Of a DNA stretch of 60,000 bases, positions 1 to 11,800 are shown piece after piece. The DNA comes from Lineus longissimus. Lineage: Eukaryota; Nemertea; Pilidiophora; Heteronemertea; Lineidae. The position numbers and the translations under genes were made by a program. Within the stretch, counting starts at the first letter, position 1. The number at the start of each line of letters is the position of its first letter. The stretch lies in assembly GCF_910592395.1 (NCBI RefSeq), contig NC_088326.1:6579001-6639000 (forward strand), read 5' to 3'. Below the pieces are notes generated by a model that was given only the letters and a program-made list of their open reading frames with translations, was not told the DNA's origin and ran no database searches.

Positions 1-633
1 AATAAAAGATAAAATATTGTGCAGCTTTGCTTTTTGGAACGAGACAGTTCGCCTGCAAATATATCTCTATCAAAAATAGCTCTTTTAAATTTTGAAATTG
101 ACCGAAGAATAACGATTTTAGAGCTATAAATGTAAGGCATTTTTGGCAATCTCGCCTGGTTCTCATCGTTTGATGAAGCGCCGCCGCTTTGCCGATCAGT
201 TAGCGAACCCCCGCCTCGAACAAGACGCAGTGTTTTGTGGATCCAGACTGATCACTCAAACGTGTTCAGTTGCCGTGCGCAGTTGTTACTGCAGAACGGA
301 AAATATCCGTGGCATATAATTTTCGCGAATGCCTCACGATGGACATATTATTCGCGTCAGAATATTTTCAGGAATGAAGAATTTTTCTCCAAAAAAATTT
401 AAACTGTCTATTTTGACTTTAAGCTCTTAGTGAATGGGGACTGTAGTGTAAAATGTCCCCTACTTAACATAATATGAGCAATAGTTAAGGAAAAGTTGTT
501 TAAGTGAGGTGTAATTATCACAAGTGCTAATTACGCGTGGTATACACATGGGCCTTTGTTGGGCCAAGCTGTATGCAGTTCCTCTGTGGCAAGAATGACA
601 TGGATTTCAGGCGAAAAGCAAGATATTTTCGCG

Positions 634-687
634 GCAGAATATTTTCGCGAGCCTGGCCTACTCGCGAAATTCGCGAAAATATTCTGC
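634..687. repeat. Perfect 17-bp hairpin
   Basis: The arm GCAGAATATTTTCGCGA at 634-650 is the exact reverse complement of 671-687, with a 20-base loop. Related TTTTCGCGAA words also occur near 318-327, so this looks like a piece of a fold-back repeat family. Confidence 0.7.
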
Positions 688-1053
688 AGATGAAATCTTT
701 CCGTTCTACAGTATATAGTGCACACTATTTTGGAACTGTAAAATTGAAATCACTTATAAAAATTTACTGTGTTTATACTTTAAATGGAATTTCAAATGTT
801 CTGGAATAGTGAATTTTACTAAGAAGGCTTATCCTCATGAATCTAATCCAAAATTAAATGTCATAAATTTTTGAAAAGAGGGTCATGCACATGTCAACTA
901 TATGTTGCTACGTTGACGATGTTACAATGTCCATTGGTTGCACTTTATTGTAGAATAAGTTTGAGAAGTTTTGTCAGGACTCCATGAAAGGGGAATGTCC
1001 GTGAAAGAGGAAGGTCCTCTTTACTTTTCTAGCTGTCCATTTGTATATTATGC

Positions 1054-1565
1054 AAAGAGAGTGTTCACAAATCCTCCTTTTTTGTAAAATGAGACATTTC
1101 ACTGCTATAATTGCTCATATATTCATGTTCAAACAAACCCAATCACCAGTCAATCAAAGTTTGAACAAAATTAGCCCAAACACAAAGCGTCCTTAGAATA
1201 AAGTTTGTAAAATTTCACTAGTTTTTGAGGTTTCTTTGTGAAAGTGGGGTTTATAAAAACATGTTTTCTACAAAGATAAATTATCTCTAGGAAAATTAGC
1301 ATATATATTCTTGTTCAAGCAATCAAAGTCATCAATCTGACTGTGGGTTCAACAAAATTTAGGCTAGACTTCGACCAATATTAAAACACTGTATTTTGTA
1401 GATTAATGCAAAGAGAGTGTTTAATACAAATCCTCTTTGTTGTAAGATGAGACATTTCACTGCCAAAACTGCTCATATATTCATGTTCTCATAGACCTAA
1501 TAATCAGTCTGTCAAAGCTCTAACGAAATTGGCCAAAACATAAAGCATCCTGAGAACAAAATAAC
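1054..1565 (+). repeat. Direct repeat, spacing about 351 bp
   Basis: A stretch beginning TGCAAAGAGAGTGTT and running through GAGACATTTCACTGC and GCTCATATATTCATGTTC occurs at about 1054-1215 and again at about 1409-1565, in the same order and orientation. A weaker partial copy lies between them (about 1280-1350). This is a diverged tandem repeat, non-coding. Confidence 0.6.
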
Positions 1566-2438
1566 TTTTATAATCTTTGTAAAATGTCTGTTCATCAAAG
1601 TCACTATTTTCAAAAATCAAGCATGCTTCCAGTCAGAGTAGTCACTACACTAAACGATGATATATGTATTAAGCATTGTACATATACTGGTAATTAATGT
1701 CTTCCTGGGTGATACAGACTGCATTGTTTAGAATTAGGCTTGTTTAAACACATCTGGACGCAAGGACCCAACGCGCCGCGTAGCGGCAAAACATCGAAGC
1801 TGGCGAAACATTTATAACGGGTCACCGTGATCTCATTATGGACTAATAGTGCGATAATGGGGTTGTAACTATTTGCTGTATATTGTCACGAGGAAAGAAA
1901 AGCACACGACCTAACGCCAACCTATCTATGTAAAGTGATAATCAGAAAGTATAAAGTTCAGGAAATCTTAATAGATAATCATTCCTTATCGTCTTTTGAT
2001 AGCATCTTTAATTGTAAATAGTATATGCCTACGTCACAGAATCTCTGCAATGGTCATTTTTGTCGCAGTGGTCTTGCGCAGCCAGACCTTCTTCACTTAT
2101 TAGTCTGGCGCAAGCCAGGCGTTCATTGTACTAGACCTAGACGTTTTCCACCACAATGTATCTGGGCCGAAGAAACACTGCGCAAGATTACCTCGAGCTG
2201 GAGCTAAGAATAGATTATGCGAATGATCATACTTCCACATTGAGTTTTCCCATAATGGTGCATATCGCTCGAAGTTAGCCTAATACCATTAAGTCCCGCG
2301 TAGTGGCACTGAGGCGTCCGTTGTAATAGTAGGATAGTAGGTGCCTCTGGGGACTTGCCCAGCACGCATCACGTGATTCCAGATACGAGAACCGCTACTC
2401 AGGATATTGGTACATGTCTGGATACGAATACGAGCTCA

Positions 2439-4304
2439 ATGGATATCCTTTCATCGATTGTGACGTTGAATTGCAAAGGTCTAAAACAGAATTTTAATTA
2501 CGTTACTGACCTTATCAAAAACCATGATATAATATGTCTTAGTGAAACCTGGCTTCGGCCCAACGAGCTACAGGGCGTGTCTCGAATGATCAGCAGTGTC
2601 GGTGAACTCTCTGTTTATTCTAAGTCTAGCATGACAGACACTGATGAGGACTTCAGCGGCAGACCCTTTGGGGGTCTGTCGTTTGTAGTGAAATCGAAGC
2701 CTCACTACTGCAGCAGTGAGATTAGCTCCCCCTCTGATAGGATCCTAGCAGTCGGTCTCCATGATACCACCGGTTCGTTGATTCATGTCATTGTCAATGT
2801 TTATTTACCGTCCTTCAAGTCTGGTGACGCTGGTCAACTCTCACTGTACATTGAAACTTTAGATGCGCTACAATGTATCATTGACGAATATGGACCGCAG
2901 GCTCCCATAAAACTGTGCGGTGATCTCAACACCCGTCTGCCAAGGGACGCTATGATAGATAGTAACGGTAGTTGATAAAGTATGGAATTAGTGAAACCTT
3001 GGAAACACTGATAAACCTTGTAATATTCAATGTAAACCATGGAATCACTGTGCAAATAGCGCGGGAAATCGGGTGCGTTCCTTCCACGATTTATACCCTC
3101 CCAACTGACAGTCTCGTCCCAGCTGACTTTATTGATAGCAATTTGCCAGTTAGTTCAGAAGCCAACATTTTTAATGTGGAGGATGACGTCATCAATTGGC
3201 AATGCGCTGTGGTCGTTAAAATATTTTATTTCTCTTCAATGGAAGCAAAAATTAGTTTTTATGATTGTTTTGTATTCCATAGACGATAAAGTATTATGCT
3301 CGGTACTAGATGCACGAGATCGTAGGACAAACACACACGTGAATAAAAAAACCTCTTAGAACTGGTGACGTCACAAAGATCTCTGCATCCCTCGATGCGT
3401 ACTGGAAGATGTAAGAAATCGCTCACGGCGAAGGAAATTTTCATCCGCAAACTTCGGTAATAAACATACATGACTAGGCTTCTTTTATTCATCGTTTGTT
3501 ATAAAATATCAGTCAATCATAGACAATTAGGCCTAGACATAGTCGTCAACCTTATCCATGCATAATGCATGACAGGCCCCTGATTTTCTATGTATCACCC
3601 TGTATGAACAGACCGATCCGTAGTTCAAATAGGCCCCGCGTGGTGGTGGCGTATTTATAAGCGGAGCGCGATTGGTCCATATTATGGGTGTGTGGTGGGC
3701 GTGTCTTCCCATATTTGGGAGATCAGTACTGTACACTGGAGGCGAGGTACAACTGGGTTGTTCTAAAATATAGACTATTGAATCGGATATGCGACAGATT
3801 TCTAAATTACCATAAAATTCCGATCTGATCATGTAAGAATAAGCTCCAAATGTTGATTCGTAACCACGTTAGGTTCGAATGGCATTATTTCATGTTTTTA
3901 TGCATTTTAAGGAGTGTTTCCAAGGTTTATCAGTGTTTCCAAGGTTTCACTAATTCCATACTTTATCACCTACCGATAGTAACTGGGCTAGGGAGAAGTG
4001 TTTCAATGCTAACAGTGTTCTCTTGTACGATTCCATTGCTGCGAATGAACTGAGTGTTGTGGACTTCAAGTATAAACAACAAGTCCAATACACGTACTTT
4101 GTTCATAAATCTCGGACTTTCACATGGATTGATCACATCTTGGCCAACTCCCACGATGTTGCTTCTGTCACAGAATGTAGGATCATTCCGGAGGAGAGCA
4201 ACAACGTTAGTGACCATCTACCAATTACAATGAAATTCAAACTGCGCATTAAAGTAGGGGCTCCCAAAACTGACCGGGGAATTCGCTATGTTCCTCCACC
4301 TTGA
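2439..4304 (+). pseudogene. LINE endonuclease (EEP) domain, split by insertion
   Basis: This is the apurinic-like endonuclease domain that nicks target DNA for target-primed reverse transcription. The first in-frame ATG is at 2439. Visible motifs are LNCKGL near the start, LSETWL (catalytic Glu region), VNVYLPS and CGDLNTR (Asp/Asn pair) before the break at 2966. After the inserted element the frame resumes at 3975 and carries FTWIDHILAN and NVSDHLPI, the C-terminal SDH catalytic motif, then stops at 4304. The two halves lie in the same reading frame once the insert and one 9-bp target copy are discounted. That shows the domain was intact at the time of insertion. Confidence 0.85.
2967..3974. 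mobile_element. Inverted-repeat DNA element with 9-bp target duplication
   Basis: The 1008-bp insert begins GGTAG and ends CTACC, with terminal inverted repeats of about 55 bp (2967-3021 against 3920-3974, one visible mismatch near the tip). The 9-bp word GATAGTAAC flanks it at 2958-2966 and 3975-3983. No transposase is encoded; the open frames inside are short, so this is a non-autonomous element. Target length 8-9 bp and GG tips fit Merlin-like or MULE-like elements, but the superfamily is not settled. The TIR contains an internal GTTTCCAAGGTTT-type direct repeat. Confidence 0.9.
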
Positions 4305-6392
4305 ACGCGTGCCAGTCTTTTGTGTGCGCCCGGGCGAAAACCGCGAGTCGATTCAGTCTCGCATTGACCAATATTGTGACACTATTATTGACTCCATGCA
4401 TGGTGCGCTGAAGAAATCGAACTGTGAACGTGTTGCTACGCCCCGTCTAAAGTATTGGTGTCCTGAAATAACCCAGTTAAAGAAGCGGAAATCTTTTTGG
4501 TGGAAACTGTGTGTAGATAACGGCCGCCCCCGAAGTGGCCCGGTCTTTGACTGTTACAAAAATGTGAAAAAACAGTATCGCAAGTCGTCGCGTCTTCTAA
4601 TTCAGCAAAGGCTGAATATCCGGGTTATTCGTATTGCGGATCAATATAAGGAGAATCGCAGTCGTGTTTTCTGGAGCTCCATTAGACAGAGTCGGAGCCC
4701 TCAAAAAGTGCCGTCTCTGCTCACTGTCTCCGACTTCATGGCTCATTTCAGTAACATTATGCATGATGAGAAAAAAGATATGACGAAACGGCAACTCAGT
4801 ATTGAAACTGAAGTTAAAGACTTTTACTCTAAAAACTCTGCCACTGTTTTCAGCTCATGTGTTTCTTCCGAAAAAATTAAAAAGAAAGTCCTTGGTCTAC
4901 GCAAGGGTTGTGCCCCGGGGCAAGACTGTATCACGTCGGAGCAATTGGCAAACGGTTGCTCAGCTGGCCTGATCGGACACCTCATGGCGCTGTACTCGAC
5001 AGTCTTCTCAAGGCATGTCGTTCCAAACTGTTTCAGAACCGGGGTAATTATCCCATTGTTAAAGAAACCTACTCTCAATCCGAACTTACCGAATAGCTAC
5101 CGGCCTATAACTTTGGGATCTGTTTTTGCTAAGTTAGCTGAGTTGCTTGTGAAACCACAGGAGGAGGTGGATCTAAGTGACTGTCAATATGGTTCCCGCA
5201 AAGGGAGAGGTACTGAATTCTGTTCTGTATTACTTATGATGTATCCATGTACGCAAAGGAGAAATGTTCCCCCTTATACGCGTGCAGTTTGGACGCCGAA
5301 AAATGTTTTGACAAAATCTGGCACGCAGGCCTCTTTTTCAAAGTGATAGATAAATTGCCTCCGGACAATTGGATGTTTCTTTATGAATTTTACTCTTGTT
5401 TGAATGCTGAGATCCGTTGGAACGGCTGTCGAAGCCCAGTCTTTCTAATAACACGAGGAACCCGTCAAGGTAGTGTTTTATCTCCACTTCTTTTAAACAT
5501 CTTTATTGATGACTTGTTACGAAAACTTGAATGTCCTGGTCCCGGTGGAATACGGATTGGTGCTACTGTCTTAAAGTGTTTTGCCTATGCCGATGACATT
5601 ACTTTGCTGAGTCTGACATCCACTGGCCTACAATATCTTATTGATCTTTGTGACTCGTATGCCAAAGAATGGCGATTTTCCTTCGGGATCAAAAAGTGTA
5701 TGGTGATCGGTAAATCAACACTTAAGAAAGACCCTGAATGGGCTATTTCTGGATGTGTGATGGAGAACTCGGACTCCTTGGACATATTAGGTGTGGCTTT
5801 CGAGAAAGTCGCCAGTGGACATGGACATGTTGAAAACCGCGCGCGATCTTGTAGAAATGCCTACTTTAGTTTTAGTGGCTGTGGTATGTGTTATCCAGGT
5901 CTCTGGACTGGTGCGAAAGTGAAACTTCGGGAGAGCATGTGCTCTCCGTCACTATTTTATGGTATGCACACAATTGATCTGAGTCGGGGCAATTTTCGGA
6001 AACTGGAAAAGTTGCAGGGTTCTCTGATCAAACGATGCTTTGGTTTATCGAAATGTTGTCATCATAGCCCTCTATTAGAGGCATTAGATATTGACAACCC
6101 GCGGAAAGTAATCGAGCAGAAGCAAATTGGACTTTTAAGAAGGATTCTCTCCATCGATTGTAAAGCACGAGACGTCGTCATTGGCACGAGAAAAATTAAG
6201 GGTACACTGTGTAACCGAGTGTTTAGTTCGTCGGGCCTCTCTGCCGCCAATGTCCTGTTTGTAAATCCAACATGTAGGCCTAGACGTATCACCAGGGAGG
6301 AGAATGGAATTGTCGATTCGGTAAAAACCTTATGTGCCAATCTAAACCGGAAAAAACATAAACTATTGAAGCTTTTACTTTCACCCTTTTGA
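4288..6392 (+). pseudogene. LINE reverse transcriptase, two frameshifts
   Basis: The reverse transcriptase part runs in one frame from about 4295 to about 5240 and in another from about 5247 to the stop at 6392. Landmarks in order are VIIPLLKKP and SYRPITLGSV (fingers), QYGSRKGRGTEF, SLDAEKCFDKIWH (first catalytic Asp), TRGTRQGSVLSP, CFAYADDITLLS (catalytic YADD) and a thumb/C-terminal region ending near 6392. The frame change near 5240 lies just before the first catalytic motif. Protein from this copy would be truncated, so the copy is dead unless the shifts are sequencing errors. Confidence 0.88.
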
Positions 6393-6489
6393 TCGCTTTT
6401 TTTCTATTCGTTCTCTGTGTATGATTTTTATTGCATATTGTGTTGTCTGCTCCTTATTTGGAGGTTTTTTACAATAAATTATTAATCAA

Positions 6490-7706
6490 GCCTGGTTGAG
6501 TCACTCTGTGTTATGACGGACTTAACCAAAATTGCTTACATTTTCGCATTGCTACAATGAAAAACCTAATACTAAAACCACATGTATGTTGACTGTGCTT
6601 TAAGAGAGACTGGCATCATGCCTAGTCTCTCTTAAAACACAGTCAACAGACACCACTATACCCCCTCACACTCCCTACCTTAATACTTCTGGTTATGTAA
6701 TAATCACACAAAGCAGCAGTGACCCATATCCTCAACCCAAAGGAGGTGTTAAACCCTGCTGCCCTCTGTTGGATTAGTGAAAGGGAGGGCGGCTGATCAA
6801 TGGAACAGCCTCCTTGCTATTGTTTGGGGTTGAGGAATTAGGCTCACGCATGGTTGGGAACAATGGACGATCTTGAGGGAAGATAGAATAAAATTTGAAT
6901 CGGGACGTAATGGCGTAGAACATTTGCCTTGTGGGCAAAATTTCTGCGGCTTATTTGTGATCAAATCATATTCCTCAACTCTAAGAGTCTTTTTTTGGAA
7001 CCAATATCAAGGGAGATTTGGCGACGGAAAATTGATCCATGTATATGACACGCCAAAGTGGAATCCATGCAAGACTTGAAAATATAATGCAACATTTTGA
7101 AATATATTGGAAACCTTAAAAAAACATGGCAACATTGAAAAAAACATGGCAACATTTTGAAAAAATGAACGCAACATTCACGTGACCAAACAATACCACG
7201 TGACTTTCCTTTATGGGCTTGAAAGACCTGGAGATGAGCTTGCAGTGGTACCTCGGTGAGTTAGTGATAGCCAACCGAAAGTCCAATATACGTATATGTT
7301 TAGGTTTGAGCTGCAAGGAGAAATGTTTGTAGAACCAGAGTTGTGTTCGTCATCGGCTTTTATTTGAAGGTGGCATATACGGTAACGCACATCAATCCGG
7401 GCATCAATCACACTTGACAGCAGCCTCGTAATGTTCCGTTAGGGAAGAAACCACGGTAAGTGTCGAAGATAACATGCAAAGTTTATCAACACCAAGAAAA
7501 AAATCACTAGAGAAGAGTCAATCGGAATGGCATGAATGGCGCTCTATAGCATTTGAATCTGACCGATGAAATGCGATGATAACTGTTGCTCTTGCCTCCG
7601 ATTTATGATTAATGTTGTTATTTGTATAATTATCAATAACTATTATTCGCGTACTTACTGGTGGCTTTGTGATTTTCCGCTGATTTCCGCGGAAATTCGC
7701 GTTTTA
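6490..7706. other. Non-coding spacer
   Basis: No gene is recognised. Three copies of a word like ACATGGCAACATTTTGAAAAA occur at about 7085-7165. Apart from the hairpin at 6587-6648 there is nothing else structured. Confidence 0.5.
6587..6648. repeat. Hairpin with about 27-bp arms
   Basis: TGTTGACTGTG followed by CTTTAAGAGAGACT on the left pairs with AGTCTCTCTTAAA and CACAGTCAACA on the right, around a short CATCATG loop. It is likely a tiny fold-back repeat downstream of the LINE. Confidence 0.75.
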
Positions 7707-7709
7707 TAA

Positions 7710-9303
7710 GGCCATGGGAATCAGTAATCCGGTTTACGATCCGAGTGATTTAAAAAGATGATGAGGCTTTTTTTCATTTTTCATTTTTCATTATTCATTA
7801 TTTATTTTTTCTGAGAAAATACAGGTACTAGTAATTGCTTCAGCGCCTCAGAGGCTGCTTGTGTGAGAGACAAGACCACAATTGATATTTTAAGCCTTTT
7901 AGCAGTTAAATTGTCAATGTTTGACCGCGACGCATTAAATACTGCGTGGGGTTGTGAATCTGAAATTTAGATTATGTTATTCCGGACAGTCGGGCAAGTA
8001 AATGGTGAAAAATAAACTGGTAGTTGACCACGGACATTTTTTGATAATCGACAAATTAGACAGACTTTGATATTTCCACTCTTTTCAGCCAACTGGCAGA
8101 AAAAACTCAAAACACGCCCCCTATTACCCAATTAGCAAAATTCGAAATTAATTTTTTCATCAAATAATTTATTTTTATCTGTAGACTTGCCACAGCAAAT
8201 ATTTTTTCAATACCTCTCCAACATGCACTCGTCTAATTGATAGGCCTCGACCCTCCAACCTATCAATATTGGTAGACGGTAATAAAGGCACTGGAAAAAA
8301 TGGCACTGGAAAAAAGGTACGGAAAAAAGGCACTAGGTAAAAAAAGCACTGGAAAAAAGGGCACCTAAAAGGCACTAGGTAAAAAAGGCACTGGAAAAAA
8401 GGGCACTACCTTTTTTCCAGTGCCTTTTTTACCTAGTGCCTTTTTTTCCTAGTGCCTTTTTTACCTAGTGCCTTTTTTTCCAGTGCCCTTTTTACCTAGT
8501 GCCTTTTTTTCCTAGTGCCTTTTTTCCTAGTGCCTTTTTTACCTAGTGCCTTTTTTTCCAGTGCCTTTTTTACCTAGTGCCTTTTTTTCCGTACCTTTTT
8601 TTCAAGTGCCTTTTTTTCCAGTGCCTTTATTACCTATATTCATGAATATTCATTAGTGGTCTTGTCTCGTGAGCAGTTTGCACAGGACGTGTGTAGGCCC
8701 CGTTGAATTCACTAAACTCATTATTGATTATTTAGTTCCAGGAATTTATAGACGGCGCTTTAGTATCGCCCATTGCATGCGGTCTGCTCATCATGACAGC
8801 CAGACCAGTGATTGCAAATCAGTCTATACCAACAACATATCACGCCATCATATGATACAATCGACAAAATATCAATCAGTGACTATTGTATTTGATGGAT
8901 GATTGTTTATTTCTTTTATTGTGAACTCGGGAAAGGTAGAAATATACCCGGGAATAAAAAATTTGGTAACGTCGTGAGGCAGATTGTGGCACTCACATTC
9001 GGGAATGTTCGGTCATCTTCGAATTTTCTCGGTAAATCTTCACTTTGGCGCTCTGGGCATGAGCCGACATCGATGTTTCGCGGTAGAAAATTGGTAGTAT
9101 TAATGCTAACCACCCCCAAACTCTTCGAAACTCAACAGAATTGTAGTAATACGCTATGTTTACGATGTTGTATGTCTTTCATGCTTTACTGAGCCATATT
9201 TTTCCAAATAATGATTTTTTTGGAAAATAATGAAATATTTTGGCGGGGGTTAAAACGGCATGCGGGCGGTGGACGGTAAACCGGATTATTCATTCCCATG
9301 GCC
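7710..9303. mobile_element. TAA-flanked Harbinger-type non-autonomous element
   Basis: Terminal inverted repeats begin GGCCATGGGAAT and continue to AATCCGGTTTAC (7710 onward), matched in reverse complement ending at 9303. The trinucleotide TAA lies directly outside both ends (7707-7709 and 9304-9306). A three-base TWA target and a GG tip are typical of PIF/Harbinger elements. No transposase domain is visible in the 1594 bp. The interior carries the GGCACT inverted array (8281-8640) and two short open frames (8669-8902, 8899-9192) that match nothing I recognise. Confidence 0.8.
8281..8640. repeat. GGCACT / AGTGCC inverted tandem array
   Basis: From about 8287 to 8405 the sequence is a run of GGCACTGGAAAAAA and GGCACTAGGTAAAAAA units. 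From 8406 to about 8634 it is the reverse complement, AGTGCC(T)n separated by TTTTTTACCT or TTTTTTTCC. The two halves could pair as one long imperfect hairpin. Units alternate between a CCAG and a CCTAG form. It lies inside the 7710-9303 element. Confidence 0.92.
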
Positions 9304-9306
9304 TAA

Positions 9307-11544
9307 CTGAACTAAACCGAATAGCAGTAGTGTGAAGGAATCTTGAATTTACGTCGGGAAAGAAATGTTAACTTTTCCCTGAAAAATCTCAAGTCTTCCG
9401 GCACCTTCATAATTATTTCATTGGATTTCGTCTAGACCTTTACAGATGAATCTGTAAGTTCTATATGTTCCGCGGTTCATATGGTCCCCGGGTCCTATAT
9501 TCCCCGAGTTCTATGGTCCCCGGGCCCAATGTACCCCCCCCCCCCCCCCACAGGACTGATGTGTTTCGATCTGTAAAAGCCGTTTTTAATAAACATTTTA
9601 TGCCCCACTGATTGATCAGGGCCAAAATAACGGTTCGAAGAAACCCTGACCATACCTCGATTTCTCAACTTAATCAACGCTACCCTTATTCTAATTCAAA
9701 CATGAAATGCACTCTTTCAGCCTTATTCTATCACCAAGCCTCAATGTCATATCGGTCATATATCATAGCAGATATTCCTTAAAAAGCCTTAATTTGGTAT
9801 TTTTTGTATAATGGGAACATTAAACCGGAGGACCAGGGAATCCGAATATTGAATCCGGGGAACATAGACCCCACAAATATAGGCATGACTTCCCGGCGAA
9901 CACAGAACATGTTTTATATCGAGGAACATAATACCCGGATAATCGGGGCGGATAAACAGAGTTAGTAAAAAACGTACACGTTTTCTTGTGTTGCAAACAA
10001 TACGATATCTTTCCAAACGTACTTTATACAGTATCTCATCTCCTCCTGCAATTTTGTACCAAATACACCTCATTAGATTTCATGTTTGACCTAACAGGAG
10101 GTAATTAAGGGATGTAGGTGCTATCTAATAGGTGCTGGACAGAAAAAACACAACCAATTTCAGGTTTAATTAAAACAATTTGAAGTGGAAGAGGAACAAT
10201 GCATCCTACACACGGCCACCGTGCTTCTGATTTTTCTGAAGGTAAAACGGTGCTCGGTTCCTCATTGCACCGATAGCCCGGCAAATCATCTGCCTGTCTT
10301 GTATGAAAACTTCATGAGAGATCTTGTCTTGAAGGTCCTCAAGTCAAATTCACCTGAACCCTAAATTCCCTCATGTGCGATCATGTACGAAAGCTAAAGA
10401 AATATTGTTGTAACATGATAAAGAGAAAGGGCACCGAATTTTTAGGTAAATTATAACCACCGAGTTACTTTGTATTGCACGTAGGAAATGATGAAGTATT
10501 TTGATTTTGCGTTAGTGTTAGTGTTAGCAGAACAATAGAGAGGATAAGATATCGTTCCGCTAATACTAACGATAACCCTAACACTATTTGTAACGTTATC
10601 GTATCAAATAACGTATTTCAGGTAAAGAAATATACGCTATTTCACCGCTAACGTTATTCATGATCAATTTTATCAACCGCAAACGATCAGGACAGATCTA
10701 TTGTCGCTGAGAGATTCTTCGCAATTTCAGGCCAAAGCCATTTCTGTTTCTTTTCTCCTTGTGCAAAAGGCTTCACTGTGAGTACCTCATGCAGCAGTAA
10801 TATGTCCTGGGCGATCGAGAAGCAGAATCGCTTACTTGCCATTTTAATCATGAGCTACATTGAAAAGTCGAATAAACAATTAAATTCAACTCAAACAACA
10901 CTCTGATAAAATGTGTTGCAATGACCAAGATGGAGGTGATTTCACGCAGACCAACCTCTAAAAATTGGTCGACCTGACTGACGAGCTTATTCATTTCATT
11001 GAAATAGGTTATCTTACTTGGAACGGTAAGCAAGCCGAATCAGCGTCAGTTTGCATGGTATTGGGCCTGGTTTATTACAAAACCAATCCGCAGACCAGCA
11101 TGACATGTCATTGTAGGGCTGACAAGACTCTGTAATGATGTCACCGTTCAAAGACATCAATTAATGTTGCCAAGTTGGTTATCGAAATTGTCATAAGAAA
11201 TACGTAAGAATGCCTATCCTCGCAACTGCATGTGATACCAGCCACTACAGTAGCTCTGCGTGTCGTCAAAGTACTTCATATTGTAGAGTATGCAATATCC
11301 GGTTGTCTAAAGAACAGCGAACCCGTATTGATTCATTGAATAGCCATGTTCAGGGACTGGGCGTGCCTGATCAGCAGCATCAGCATCACCATGGTTCATG
11401 GGAAGAAGTCCGTTGAGAATGACGGAGATAAGCAAAAGTAAACAATTTTTCATTTTGCTGTTTGAACGTTGGAACATTAACACGTTTATACGAGGACACA
11501 GCAATTATAATAACAGAAGTCGTGTTGCGCAACGATGGAAAAGC
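9307..11544. other. Non-coding spacer with minisatellite-like motifs
   Basis: No gene is recognised. A CCCCGGG / TTCTATGGTCCCCGGG-like motif is repeated at about 9465-9530, ends in a C homopolymer at about 9535-9550, and reappears in the opposite sense and diverged at about 9850-9950. A small fold-back lies at 10505-10580. Confidence 0.5.
10505..10580. repeat. Small fold-back repeat, second copy at 20.2 kb
   Basis: GCGTTAGTGTTAGTGTTAGC on the left is answered by GCTAATACTAACG on the right, around GAGAGGATAAGATATCGTTCC. A related piece occurs at about 20211-20262 with the central word in the opposite orientation. This suggests a short inverted-repeat family. Confidence 0.6.
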
Positions 11545-11800
11545 TTAGGCCCATATTCACAAAGGCTGATTTTCTGTTAAACATGGTTGTCTTGCTTAAA
11601 CAGTGGTTAAACAGGCGATAATCAGGCTACCAAGTTAGGCCACATTTCACGAAGGATGATTAACCTGTCCGATGTTTAAACAGTTGCTAAACATGATCGG
11701 CTGTTTTTCTATAAAAAAAAAGAAAAGTTGTACGCCCAAAAGGGCTTGTTTAACAGGTGATCAGTTGATCATTTCTCTCCTGGAAATTGTCGAGAGCGGA

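Larger units (their letters stand above)
1..2438. other. Non-coding spacer with small repeats
   Basis: No coding sequence is convincing here; open frames are short and overlap on both strands. The stretch is AT-rich and holds a short perfect hairpin (634-687), a spaced direct repeat (about 1054-1565) and a small inverted repeat (2073-2115), listed separately or in the findings. The 5' part of the retrotransposon that starts at 2439 may reach back into this region, but no upstream ORF of that element could be seen. Confidence 0.5.
2439..6480 (+). mobile_element. Non-LTR retrotransposon, degenerate, interrupted
   Basis: An endonuclease domain is followed by a reverse transcriptase in the usual order for a LINE-type ORF2. 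No ORF1 was found upstream. The element is broken three ways: a 1008-bp insertion in the endonuclease (2967-3974), a frame change near 4290-4300, and another near 5236-5246. The 3' end carries AATAAA at 6473-6478, and the similarity appears to stop soon after. The RT style (LDAEKCFDKIW, FAYADD) suggests the jockey/CR1 side of the LINE tree, but I cannot place the clade from sight. Confidence 0.85.

Noticed and set aside
8281-8640. Regular short repeats resembling a CRISPR array
   Set aside because: The units are low-complexity, spacers are A- or T-runs rather than unique, the orientation flips midway, and the context is an animal transposon.
10505-10580. GTTAGTGTTAGTGTTAG as an internal telomere-like repeat
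   Set aside because: Only a few irregular units inside a hairpin, with a related fold-back at 20.2 kb; better explained as a small inverted-repeat element.
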